From: Tetrahymena elliotti 4EA
Taxonomy: Eukaryota > Ciliophora > Oligohymenophorea > Hymenostomatida > Tetrahymenidae
Reading direction: 5' to 3'
Assembly: GCA_000231825.2 (NCBI GenBank)
Contig: JH720308.1
Location: 396,483-460,482 of the forward strand
DNA length: 64,000 nt
Position 1 is the stretch's first letter. Every line of letters begins with the position of its first letter. Under the pieces are notes generated by a model that was not told the DNA's origin, searched no databases, and saw only the letters and a list, made by a program, of their open reading frames with translations. Of this stretch, positions 53,322-64,000 are shown piece after piece. The translations under genes were made by a program, and so were the position numbers.

Positions 53322-55253
53322 ATGAACAACATCAAAAGCAGATAATACAAAATGAGCTTCAATGAGAAGATCACATTGAGCCCATTTTAAAAGTACTATA
53401 AATTTAATAGGTTTCCTTGGAAATTTTTGATTCATATTCTATTAGTTATATTCACTACTTATTAGGCTTTGTCTATGGTTTCTCTAAGAACATCTCACTC
53501 TCGTGCTCAGCATCAAGTTTTCAAATACATTTTATTTGATACTGATGATGAGTCTAATTCTGTGCCTTTCTACAAATTAGAAGATTTTACTGATAATGTC
53601 AAAAAAGTTTGCTCTACTTTATCTAATTTAAACGAATTTCTTCTTCAAATTGCTGACACATCAAATAGTAAAAATTCATTATAAATTTACTACTCTGAGT
53701 TCAATTTAGAAAATGCTTAGTAATCAGATGTTGATATAGCTGATTTAAATGAGTGTATTAAAGAGCCTTTTGATATTGATGATGAAGTTTCTGTTAAAAA
53801 TTTTTTGAATCAAATTACAAAGATGAGCTTCGTTTCTGAAGGAATACAAACTTATACAAGATATAGTGATTCTCCTGATTAGTAATCATGTTTAGAGTGG
53901 ACTATTACTATAGAATATGATTTTGAATCTTATGCTAATATTGAAGCGACAATAGAGACTTAAAGTATCTTATGTGAAGGGTAGAATACAGAATCAACAT
54001 TCGGATTCAACTACGTGTTTATTCATAGTATTGTTGCTATCCTCGCTATAGTTTCATTAGCTCTCTCTACTAAGTATATTTATGAAGTAGGTAAAAAGTA
54101 CATTAAGCACAAGATCATTTATGAGAATGTTTAAAAATAATTCAATTTTCATAGAGAAGAAGAAAGTAAATTAAAAGTTCGTGATTCTTTTGATGAGCAA
54201 AAAGTAGAATAAGGTATTAATTTATTAAGTTGAAAGGATTCTTTTTATATATTATCTTATTAAAAAAAGAAGGAGAAGAAAAAAAAGATAGTGATGATTT
54301 AGATATAGAAGAATTGCTTAAGGATAATAAGAAATGGGAAGATATTGGTTTCTTTAATAAGCTTAAATTTTTCAACCTTTGGATTGTAGTTTCAATTGTA
54401 GGAAATGTTGTTTAAATAATAGGATGTTTTGTAGCTATTTTAGATACTTACATGGAGAAGAATCTCAATGTATTCATTTATAAAGAATCTATCATAGGTT
54501 TTGGGTCTATGTTTGCTTGGATTATTATGTTGAACTATCTTTAATATAACAAGAATGTTAACTTGATGACTTCTACATTATAGAAAGCTTCTTCTAATAT
54601 ATTTATGTTCTTGTTGGGTGTTCTTCCTTTCTTTTTTGGGTTCGTATTTTTAGGTTAATGCATTTTCTGGAAATATACTAAATTCGAGGATACAACTACC
54701 ACAATTATCACTCTCTTTTCTTTAAGTAATGGAGATATAGTCAATGAAACCTTTATGGATACTTGGGCTGAAGGTATTTTAGGATAAATATACTTGATAG
54801 TCTTTATGATTCTTTTCTTTACTGCAGTATAAAATGTGTTCATTACTATTATCATGGAAGGTTATGATGATTCAAAGAGAGATAAGTCAAATGAGGTTAA
54901 AGAAAGTGAAGGTAAAATATTTATTTTTATATAATATGATCCATTAAATTAATATTTTTATATTAAAATTAGAAGAAGCATAGAAGTTAGACTAAGAGGT
55001 TGAGCCTGAAGAAGATAATCTAATAGATAATGTTGGTTAATCAAAAAGTGACAAAGACATGGTGTTAAATAAATTACGTATCAACACAAAGAGAATTAAA
55101 AAAATTCTTGACGAAATGGAAGCTGCTTACAAAAAAATAGGTGAAGCAAAGCTTAAAAGAGAAGATAAAGATTATCTTATTAGAGTTTATCATGATAATC
55201 TAGATAATTTGAATAGAAATCTTAAATTCTAATTAACAACTATGGGTAGATGA
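53322..55253 (+). CDS. TRPML: Mucolipin (TRPML) family cation channel
   Basis: Three exons, 53322-54213, 54270-54911 and 54973-55253, give 604 aa, close to the roughly 580 aa of animal TRPMLs. These channels release cations from endolysosomes and related acidic vesicles. It shows TM1 (about 33-52), a luminal domain of about 170 residues with paired cysteines, and TM2 (about 228-252). A helix cluster (about 325-500) follows: FNLWIVVSIVGNVVQIIG, FAWIIMLNYLQ, FLLGVLPFFFGFVFLGQ. The pore segment LFSLSNGDIVNETF (about 447-460) is equivalent to the TRPML filter with its NGD. TM6 is IYLIVFMILFFTAVQNVF. A charged C-terminal coiled coil closes the protein. The ATG at 53322 is chosen because it precedes TM1 with a short cytosolic leader; an alternative start is Met11. 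Confidence 0.9.
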
Positions 55254-56482
55254 TAAATCACTCAGATTCTTAGTAACTAACCAATCTTAAGTTAGTTGAG
55301 GTGTTTGCTATATTTATATAAAATTATTAATAAAACTATCATGTTTAATAAATTTAAAAAAAAGAAAATTAAAAATCCATTTATATTGCTAAATAACAAA
55401 TTTTTTATATCTTCAAGTAGTTATTCTATTTAGGATTAGATCAAAAGTTTATTATTTTAAAAATCCTAACAATTAATACCTTTTATCAAAAATAATTTCA
55501 AAAAATCATAAAAAGGTTTAAATAGAGAATAAATAGATAAAACAAGCATCAGATTTTCTATTTTTAAAAGTTTAGTCTTTTACATTTTTCATGATAAGAA
55601 AAGCATATCTCTTTGCTAAAAATAATTAACTATGAACTCTTAATTGCTAATATTCTAAAAAAACAAACACAAACACCACATATATTTTTATAAATAAATA
55701 TTATTCTTAATAAAATCTTTCAATAATAAAGATATTTTTAATAAAAAGTAGGGTTCTCTATTGGATAAAATAGAATTATTTTTTATTTTCCGATTTAATT
55801 CTATAAAGAAATTCAAAAAAAATTTAGATTTGAAAAAGAAAAAAAATAAACCATTTAATATTTAAATATTATTGTGATTTGTCTAATTTTTTAGTAAATA
55901 CTTAATATAACTCAATAAAATTAACATATTAGTTTAAATATAGAAATTATTGTAAATAGTAAAATTTATTCAAAATTTAGTATTTGATGAATTAAAAATG
56001 TAAAAACATTTAATTAAACAGAATACTTTGATCAAATATCTTAATTTCGATATAAACCATAATGTTTTTTTATTCAAAAGCTTTTATTATTTGATTTTTA
56101 CATTTAATTTTTTCATTTTAAAAAAATATCCTAAAATTATTAAAAAATCTTTGTAAAATAACTTATGATATATTCACATTCTTTTTAGTAAATAATATAG
56201 AATATAAAAAATAATGTACTGATCATGTTTCTAAAAAGAAATTACAAAATTAATGATATCATTATTACAAAATAATATCTTTAACTCAAACTAAAAATGA
56301 GTTTTTATAATTCTAAAAAGAATAAATTTACATTTGATTATTAAGAAAAGGTTAATAGAAATGTTCAAAAGCAATCTTTTAAAGTAAATATTTAGAATTA
56401 AATCAAAAACTAATTTTCAGTAAAAATATTTTTGTAAAAAATTAGATTGTAAATTCTTTAAAAATTAATAACATAATCCAAT
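55254..56482. other. Intergenic region
   Basis: 1.2 kb, strongly AT-rich; no gene or repeat was recognised. Confidence 0.55.
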
Positions 56483-58076
56483 ATGCCACTTAAAATAATA
56501 AAAGCTAAAACAAAAAAAAAGATTATTAGTATGCGAGTGTGGATTTTCTAATTTGTAAAAAAGTAAAAAATGAAAACATAAGTAAGTTTTATACTTTTTA
56601 ACATTCATAAATACGTTAATCTTTGTCCTAATTAATTTTACCATTAAATTTACTGCTATGACTTTCTAGAAAAGCTATTTTACTATATCTATTGTAAAGT
56701 AGGATCATAAGGACCTCAATTATCTTATTCAGAACTCTTTTAAAATTAGCAGTAATTCTACTAGGCTGGAAACAATTTTAATGAAATGATATGCATCCTA
56801 AAAGAAGGTGTATTTTTTACGTTATGGATGAAGGAAAATCTACAGCTGACTTATTTATGTTAAGAAAAAGGAGAAGTAATATTAATTCATTCAGTCAATA
56901 TTAAAATTTTAAATTTTGACATAAGGTGTATAACATTTTGATTTAAGGTAAAAAATTGATTATTACACTTACTATTATATTATTATTAGTTTATACCCAA
57001 TAAATAATAGAGTCTGTTATCAAAAATTTAATATAAAAATTAAAAACAAATTAAAAGCAAATAGATTAATTGAAAGCATTGCTTAAATGTCTTAAAATTT
57101 TTATCAAATAAATATTCACAATATGAATAATGTTTAAAATGACAATGTCATGAACGATTCTACTGACCCTTTATAATATATAGTCTATCCATCAAGGTTG
57201 GATCATATTGTTTCTCCTGATAACTCAAAAGCTAATTCAAAAGAGGATGCTAAAGCTAATTATTTTAAGAGAAAAAGTTCAAGTATCGCTAAATCACCTG
57301 ATGGAAGCAGCCAATAAAATACAAGATGGACATCGAAGTAATTTTAAGATGATTTCCTTTCAGAAGATCAGAGCGATGAAGAATAGGAAGAAGAAGTTAG
57401 ATCAAAAGACTCTTTGTTTAAGAAAAGGTTGCAAGAATAAAAGAAGAAAACAAATGATTAAATGAAAACATCTGTCCATGATCATATTGAAAAAAGAAGC
57501 ATAGGCTCTTAGAGTAACATAGAAGATGAGATAATTGATAAAGGCAATTAAGATGATAATGATTTAAGCAGTTTAGAAGCGGAAGATGGGTTTGAATTTC
57601 AAAATGATGAAAGCCTACAAAAGAAGATGAAAGAAGTCCCTACTTGTAATATATTTCCAAGCTATAGTTAAGATGCAGCAGATAGACAGATAAAAAGTCT
57701 TCGCGAGTTGCCATCATAAACACTTCAAAAATAAAATTTCCTTCTTGGAGAAAAAATTCCAAATTATTTTGAGAATTTTGATATGATGATCGAGGACGGT
57801 TTTGATGAAATAGATGAAAAAACATCAGAAGCTAGCAAGGATAGTATCTTTAATCATAGAAAAAAACTTTAAGTAAACCCAATATTCCACTGCAGTGAAG
57901 TTAGATTAAGATTTAGAGTAGATTCTTATAACACAGGTGATGAAAATATTTATTGCCAAGAAAATGATGACATCATAGTTAAAAACATGGAATAATTAAG
58001 AAAGAATCACTAATAGCTAAAAGAAAATAAGTTAAAAAATAAAGCTCTCTATCACAAATCTTGCATTAATTTATGA
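56483..58076 (+). CDS. Acidic low-complexity protein of unknown function
   Basis: Proposed exons 56483-56925 and 56990-58076 give 509 aa ending at TGA 58074-58076. The first 150 residues include a segment with folded character (GNNFNEMICILKEGVFFTLWM, then LQLTYLCQEKGEVILIHS), perhaps C2-like. The rest is polar, rich in Asp/Glu/Ser/Asn, with acidic clusters and likely disorder. The T-rich stretch 56577-56660 inside exon 1 looks intron-like and begins with GTAAGT. Removing it to the obvious TTCTAG breaks the frame, so it was kept; the N-terminus is therefore uncertain. The 64-nt intron uses GTGTAT, a weaker donor. No domain is assigned with confidence. Confidence 0.6.
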
Positions 58077-59443
58077 TGCGAATTGAATGTCTCCATCTGC
58101 CTATAAATTATAACTAACACCACATAAAATAACCAAAAATCTAGATTAATTTAACTTAATAATCAACTCCTTTTATTTAATTTAGCAAAAAAAATCAGAG
58201 TAAAAATTGTGAATTATTATTAACGTATACAAATAAATATCAATCAACTTTTTACTAAATCAATAAAAAAAGAAATTAAAATTTACCAAAATTCAAGCAA
58301 ACGAATAAATAAATAAACAAAAAAACCAATAAATAAATATTAAATTTGTTACTAATAATATAAATTACTAAATTATGCTTTACACTAAAAGTTTTTTTCA
58401 CTTTTCTATCTTTCCTAATAAATATTTCAAACCTAAAATTTATATCAGTGCACTTTCTATCATTAATCATTCTACATTTTATTTTTACTTTTTACTCTAG
58501 TTCTAAACAAATTAAATTAATAATATTTTAAATAAATTATTTTAAATATCTAAAATTGAAAATTTATAGATCAATAAATAAAAATATTCACATTCCAGAT
58601 ACCTATCTCTTTAAATTAAAATATATACCTAGATATTTTTCAAAAATTTTTGTAATTCTAATATGTTTGAATTTTAGTAAAATTAAAATATTCTATCAAA
58701 TATTGGATTAAAAAAATATTTTTAATTTTTAAATAATGAATTAATTGAAGTATTTTTTAATGACATTTTTAATTGAAAAAATAGAAAATAAATAAATCTA
58801 AAAATAAACGTTGTTAATTTGATTCAGTTTTTTATTTCTGTTAAAATAAAATTTCAAAAAAATTATTTCAATAGTATTTTAAATTCTGTCATGTTTTATT
58901 ATTATTTAATTTTATTTGAATCAGAAATATTAGTAAAAGGACAGAGTGTATTTTTTCTTTTGTTGGATTTATCTATTTTCTCACTAATTTAATTGTAAAA
59001 TGAATTTTTGTACTAATATTATCTGAATGTTCGCAATTACACTGATTTATAAATAACATGTTTGTATGTATATGATAAAAATTAAATAATTAACAAAAAG
59101 TAAAAATTATTTAGAAATAATATCTGCACATATGGTTAAATATATTATGCGATCAGCTTTGAATCTTTTATTTCTACTATGTCAATATGATTTTCTTAAA
59201 GCAAATAACATTTTTTTAGTTACTTTTGAATTTTTCTATTTTTACAATTTTTTAATTCTTTTTAAAGTAACATTACTTTCTCCTCTAATATAATCTGAAT
59301 GATTGTGATTACGCTTATTTATAATTAGTAAATGTGCGTATGTGGACATTAATTAAAAATTCATCAAATTCCATTAAAAAATCCTAATTATTAATATTTA
59401 AATTAATAAATTAAAAAATCATAAAAGAGTAAAAGCAGAAAAA
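58077..59443. other. Intergenic region with a diverged direct repeat
   Basis: 1.4 kb, AT-rich. It contains the repeat pair listed at 59012-59360. The 64-codon minus frame at 58276-58470 is low complexity and not supported. Confidence 0.55.
59012..59360. repeat. Diverged direct repeat pair
   Basis: Two units of about 75 bp (about 59015-59090 and 59287-59362) share an ordered set of blocks. Each has CTAATAT.ATCTGAATG, then a GCAATTACAC/TGATTACGCT block, TTTATAA, a TGTATGT/TGCGTATG block and a final AATTAA. They are about 270 bp apart, in direct orientation, 80-430 bp before the next start codon. Regulatory or chance origin is open. Confidence 0.4.
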
Positions 59444-60400
59444 ATGCAAAACTTTTAAATTTTAAAACACACCAACTTAACTAAAATTAATGACTAAAAT
59501 CATATTCAATAAAATGACCATGATATAATTGACATTGTTAAACTCTCTTTGAAAAAATTTTTGTTCTACAACTAAAAAGACATTAGTATCTTAGATCAAA
59601 TGAAATTAACTAGAGTATTTAAGAATGTGCTACCATTAGGTTAGCTCATCTTATAAGTAGAGGTTCTCTATAAAGATTTGATAGTAGTATGCTCAAAACA
59701 TAGTTTAGTAATCTTTTCAACTCTAACTGGTAAAAGAATAAAATTTATAGATATGAAAGAATTAGAGATTAATAGCTTTCTTGTGATTGACAAAGATACT
59801 ATTCTCTTATCTCATAAGTAGTACATATTAAAGATTAACTTATTAAGTGGATATGATTGCAAAAATAATCATATCATCCACAGAACAAAATTAGATTAAC
59901 CAATCTGTAAAATATATAAAAAGAGCAACTAAGAAATACTCATCCAAACTTACTATGAAAATTTGCATGTCCTTAATTTGTAAACAAATAAAATTACTAA
60001 ATATTTCTATTATGATCTTCCAAGCAGATTATTCACAGATGCAATTCTTTTTAAGAACGACATCCTTGTTTCATATAGCCGTGGTCATCAATATGTAAAT
60101 AGAATGAATATAAAAAATGGTTCAAACTAATATATTGACAACAACTAGCTCATTTATCAAATGAAATGCTTAAATGAATCAGAACAAAAATATTTGATAG
60201 TATCATTTAATAATGGAAAAGTAGTATTTTATGAAAGAAAAAACCAAAGAGAAGTTGCAATATACTAAGAAGAAGGAACTGAAGACCTAAAGAACACTAT
60301 TTATCCTTTAAAAGACAATCAATTACTCTTAGTAAATAATAAATTTGCAAGAATAATAGAGCTCGAAATAGCTGAAAGAAATTATTGTACATTTTTCTGA
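59444..60400 (+). CDS. Beta-rich orphan protein, possible WD/beta-propeller
   Basis: Single exon of 318 aa, ATG 59444 to TGA 60398-60400. The chain is a succession of short beta strands separated by polar turns (LIVVCSKHSLVIFSTLTGKR, DTILLSHKQYILKINLLSG, KYLIVSFNNGKVVFYERK). This is the rhythm of WD or CNH-like propellers with about four or five blades. There is no signal peptide or membrane helix. Diagnostic WD dipeptides are not conserved, so the fold is inferred only. The same frame stays open for another 100 codons beyond the TGA, but that part is basic, low complexity and not taken as coding. Confidence 0.7.
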
Positions 60401-62919
60401 AAGAACTCTAGTAGCACTATAGCTATTTAGAACTAAAAAAGAAGAGCTAAAATCAACCAAAAAAGCAAACAAAAAAAAGATCAAACATAATATTAGTGTT
60501 AATAGTTAGTTATATATAAAAGAAATAAAAAATATAAAAGAAATGAATCTAAAAATAGAGTAAATCTAAGAAAGATTTTTTACAATTAAAATTAGTTCTG
60601 TCTGATTACTGTTCATGAATTCATTATAAGTGAAAACCAAAAATAATATATATTTATAAATAAATAATAAACAATATCAAAGTATATAATAATATAATGA
60701 GCAAATACTATTAATTAATATTATAAATAATAGATTAAACCTAGGCTCTTACTAAAATTAATATAAAAAATATCAATAAATCATAACTTTTGTAAATTTG
60801 TTTTAAATTATTATCCATTGACTTGTATCTAATAAAATTTATCATTCACACTTAATTCATCTTTCTTTCTATTTAATCGTACTTGAAAACTAAATTTTAA
60901 GAAACTTTTGGTTAGATTACAAATGCAAATAAGACTTTTTTTATTTTGAAATAGATACATTCATCCAAAATTTTTATTTTATTCATTCTTTAAATGTTAA
61001 TATTAGTGTAACATTCAAGTATCGATTTTTATTTTTCTTTGTAAAAAAACATTAATTAAAAATTGTAAGACCCTGCAGTAAATATATTTACAGTTTTTAG
61101 AATAAATTACATCAGAATTGATTTTGCAATTACTTTTGAGAAAATTCTAAAAAATTTAACACAAAGAAGAAGAATATAATTTAATATTTTTTTTCAATAT
61201 TTTAGAGTCTTACTCTAAAGTTTTTAAATAAATACTTGAAAGTTTCAAAAAAGATTAAAAAAAATAAAGAAAGGGTTTTAAATAAATTTAAAAAGTGTTT
61301 AAAAAAAACAACTAAAATGATTAAGGTATCTAATACAAAACATAAAGAAAAACAAACAAATACAATCATAAATAAATGATTTAGTTATTTAATTAAAAAT
61401 ATTTTTTGTAAAAAGCACTCTCTGCTCTTAAAAAACATAAAAAAATTAATATGCTTCTTAATTGTAAAGAATAATATTTTATTTAAAAATAAAAATAATG
61501 TCTTAAAAATTTATTTAAAATTTATTTCTAGGTTTTTTATTAGAAATTAGTTCATTTTTAAAAGATGTATTGCAAAATTTCTTTTAAATTATTTAAGAAC
61601 TTACTCATGTCTTGCTTGTCAAAATAATATTTATTACTATTTTATCTAAATTACTTAAAAATTAACATCTTCATTTTGTGGTTGTTTGTCTGTTTGTTCG
61701 TTTGCAAAATAAACAAACCAATTACTGGAAAAGTAATTCAAAATCTAATTTGCTAACTTGCTCAGTCACTCTTTTGAAATTTAATTTGGTTCTATAAATT
61801 TTAAGAACTTAGAATGTATGTATTATCAAGAAATATTTCTAGGACCTTGAATTATTTTCAAACTTATCACCTAAAGATATCTATTCCTTCAACTCTCTCA
61901 ATAAAATTATTAAGTTGATGATATTTGTGAGTGAGAGTATTGATAAATATTAAATTTGTGGTATATCATCATAATTAAGATTTAGTTTAAGATATTCTTC
62001 ATACTTTTATATTATTTAATGGCTATCTGTAAATATGTCTTGTAAATTTTAGTATTTATTTTATGTGTTTGTGTTGTAGTAGGATCTCAGTCTGATGTGT
62101 ATGTATGTGTAGATGCTGTAGGAGGGAGTTAATATTGGATTTTAAATACATAGTTAAAATAAACACAAAAATTAAAGGAGAGAAAAGATGAAAAGAAACA
62201 AAATAAAATAAGAAAGAAAAGTTTGTAAGAAAAATAAGCCTCTTGGTAGCAGAATAAAAATAAAAAATGTCTGAAAATTAGAAGTAAAAATGAATAAAAT
62301 AAAATAGGAAAGAATGAGAAAAAGAAGATGAAAAAGAGGAAATAAAATTCGAGTTAGTTGTTATGTATTAAAAATGCAAGTATGAAAAATAAAAAAATAA
62401 TAGGAATAGATTATCGTCACAAGACAAGACTTATTAGACTTTCATTATAGATGGCCAAAAATTGATTTGGTAATAAAATATAATTTAAAATCATACTAAA
62501 TATAAAAATTTTTCGAGAAAAAGTCATTCCTTTCTTTCAATTAATGCTCCTGTAAATTCTTATAAAATCTTTCTTTCTTGATTGATTGTTTGATTGTGTT
62601 TATATTTTATTTGTTTATTGATATATTTATTGTATTTAGAAGCATTCTTTGTTGTTGAATATTATATTGAATGATGGTGGTATGTATGTATAATGATGAT
62701 GATGGTGGTAATAAGAATAAAGGTGATTTAGTGATAATTTTATAATTTATGGTTATAATTATTTCAAGATCCATCAAGTTTATATTTTTTTAAGTAAGAT
62801 AGATAGAATGCTTGCTTGCTGTGTGTGTTTTTTTAATTAATTATTTCTTTCCTCTCCAAAAATTTTAAATTTATTTATTTTTTTATTTTATTTTAAGTAA
62901 AGTTTATGTGTTTTCGGGA
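60401..62919. other. Intergenic region, strand-asymmetric near its right end
   Basis: 2.5 kb without a supportable gene. Positions 61680-62110 and 62570-62840 are G/T-rich on the plus strand with simple tracts (GTTTGTCTGTTTG, GTATGTATGTG, GATGATGATGGTGGT). Positions 62170-62400 are A/G-rich. The right part is the 3' flank of the CCCH gene on the minus strand, where it reads as C/A-rich sequence and may be its 3' UTR. Confidence 0.5.
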
Positions 62920-63906
62920 TCATACATAACTTTAATACTGTTGAGGCTGCTAAAAGTATTAAATTGGCTATTAAGTTGTGTATTATTAAAGAGTTGAGGT
63001 AGGATAGGATTGAGTGTAAACTTAAGTTTAAGGGAGTGGTTATGTATAAAGTGCTTATTAAACAGGCTGAGCTTAACCGTAGGCGGTTGTAGCTGTGCCT
63101 TGTTGAGCATATTATACATATTGAGTATTATTTGCATATAATCCACTCTAATCTGTATACCCATAAGGGATTTAAGAAGGATTCATTTACTATTAGTATG
63201 CTGCAGTTGTTCCGGCGACTTGTTGGCCTTGTTGCTGATGAGCTAGACCCATATGTGCTCCTTGAGAGGATTATGGTTATCCCCCTTAAATCTAACCTAC
63301 CTAGCCTTATGGGACTTATTATGGCTAAGTCATGTGAGTTCCTGGCTGAATACTCTAATTAAGAGTATCATTATAAAATTATCTATATTAATTTAAATGA
63401 TAATAAATAAATATTTTTATGATATTCTAGATTATATGTAAAAGGAGTTGCTTGTATTTATTCTTAGAAGAAATAAATGCTTTGTTTTAAAAAAATAATT
63501 TTATCTAGAAATAAATTGATTTACGGTTGTCTGATTTCTTATTCGCCATGTGCATAGTGGCATTTGTCTCCATTTTAGCAAGTACCTGTTTTAGTAAATT
63601 ATTAGCAGATCTAAGTTTTATAGCGGTCAACATAACTTTTGAGTTCTTCGTTACCATGAGCGAAATCGCATTGATCTCCCTTGTTGCAACGTGCTATTTA
63701 TTAAATTACATATTTTTTATAAATTCATTTTCAATAGATTTTATTACTCATTTTGAAAAGTTAGCAGAGTTTAGTTTTTTTGAGATTAGGAGGTTCTCTA
63801 AGTTCAACTTATGTGTGGGCATATCCGCATTTATCTCCTTTTTTGCATTATTGGCCAGCTTCTACAGTTGGGCACATTTTAGTTTTATGGAAAGCTGTAA
63901 CACTCA
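62920..63906 (-). CDS. Triple CCCH zinc-finger RNA-binding protein, TTP/Tis11 type, 3' part
   Basis: Minus-strand gene whose 5' end lies beyond the right edge. Visible exons are 63906-63748, 63693-63525 and 63352-62920, with introns of 54 and 172 nt; the stop is TGA 62920-62922. Three zinc fingers are seen: C-x8-C-x5-C-x3-H (KTKMC...CGYAH), C-x7-C-x5-C-x3-H (KTKLC...CDFAH, split by the 54-nt intron) and C-x8-C-x5-C-x3-H (YKTQIC...CHYAH). Each is led by the KT.xC lead-in typical of tristetraprolin/Tis11 proteins, which bind AU-rich mRNA and control its decay. The last 150 residues are Gln/Pro/Tyr/Gly/Thr-rich (QQQGQQVAGTTAAY) and probably disordered or prion-like. Reading frames on the plus strand over 63132-63998 are mirror images of this gene. 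The first visible acceptor could instead be at 63895. Confidence 0.9.
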
Positions 63907-64000
63907 CTATTTTATTAAAAGAATTAATATATTTCCTAATTGCTTATGAAATGGCTAATTTTTGTTTTTGTATAAATAAATACATTTATTGCTATTAATG

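Noticed and set aside
57208..57465. Basic 85-codon plus-strand frame
   Set aside because: Alternate frame inside the acidic 509-aa gene; the gene frame stays open from 56990 to 58076.
60401..60710. Open frame continuing past the TGA of the beta-rich orphan, suggesting readthrough or selenocysteine
   Set aside because: The continuation is basic low complexity and no recoding hairpin could be identified; with only one stop codon such open runs are expected by chance.
63132..63362. Plus-strand reading frame of 76 codons with unusual codon use
   Set aside because: It is the mirror of the Gln/Pro-rich last exon of the CCCH gene on the minus strand, which explains its composition; it lacks independent support.
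63527..63949. Plus-strand 140-codon frame looking like a membrane protein
   Set aside because: It lies opposite two zinc-finger exons whose cysteines and histidines fall in exact CCCH spacing; the hydrophobic look is a by-product of reading them backwards.

Overview
The window reads as macronuclear-type DNA of an oligohymenophorean ciliate, most likely Tetrahymena or a close relative. It is very AT-rich. TAA and TAG occur in frame in nearly every gene, at positions where conserved proteins carry glutamine, and TGA is the only stop. Genes are interrupted mainly by short, very AT-rich GT-AG introns of about 46-60 nt. All exon models here were built by hand with that code. For each complete gene the spliced length is divisible by three and ends at the first in-frame TGA.

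Left third (1-18141). There are two tandem copies of a gene for a signal-peptide, cysteine-rich (furin/EGF-like) multi-pass membrane protein, both on the minus strand. Copy A (1-2103) is cut by the window edge; copy B (7243-12085) is complete at 1472 aa. The duplicated block includes 1.6-3 kb of upstream DNA. Between the copies lie a decayed gene and a broken Tc1/mariner transposase.

Middle (18142-34382). A small, probably abundant orphan protein (184 aa) is followed by a plus-strand run. The run holds a pseudokinase with a C2-like tail, a diphthine-ammonia ligase (DPH6), a NOC3 ribosome-biogenesis factor and a small multi-pass membrane protein. A 225-aa orphan faces them on the minus strand.

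Right half (37538-64000). Cytosolic aconitase/IRP1-like hydratase (minus) diverges from a Polo-like kinase (plus) across 3.3 kb. Two small putative membrane or secreted proteins follow. An OSCA/TMEM63-type channel with a lectin-like ectodomain (minus) and a TRPML/mucolipin channel (plus) are head to head across 883 bp. Then come a 509-aa acidic, low-complexity protein and a 318-aa beta-propeller-like orphan. The 3' part of a triple-CCCH (TTP/Tis11-type) RNA-binding protein with a Q/P/Y-rich tail ends the window on the minus strand.

Most genes are unrelated housekeeping or signalling genes, as expected for a ciliate chromosome, so there is no operon logic. The notable features are the tandem receptor array with signs of gene conversion, the channel pair, the pseudokinase, and the substituted phosphopeptide pincer in the Polo kinase.
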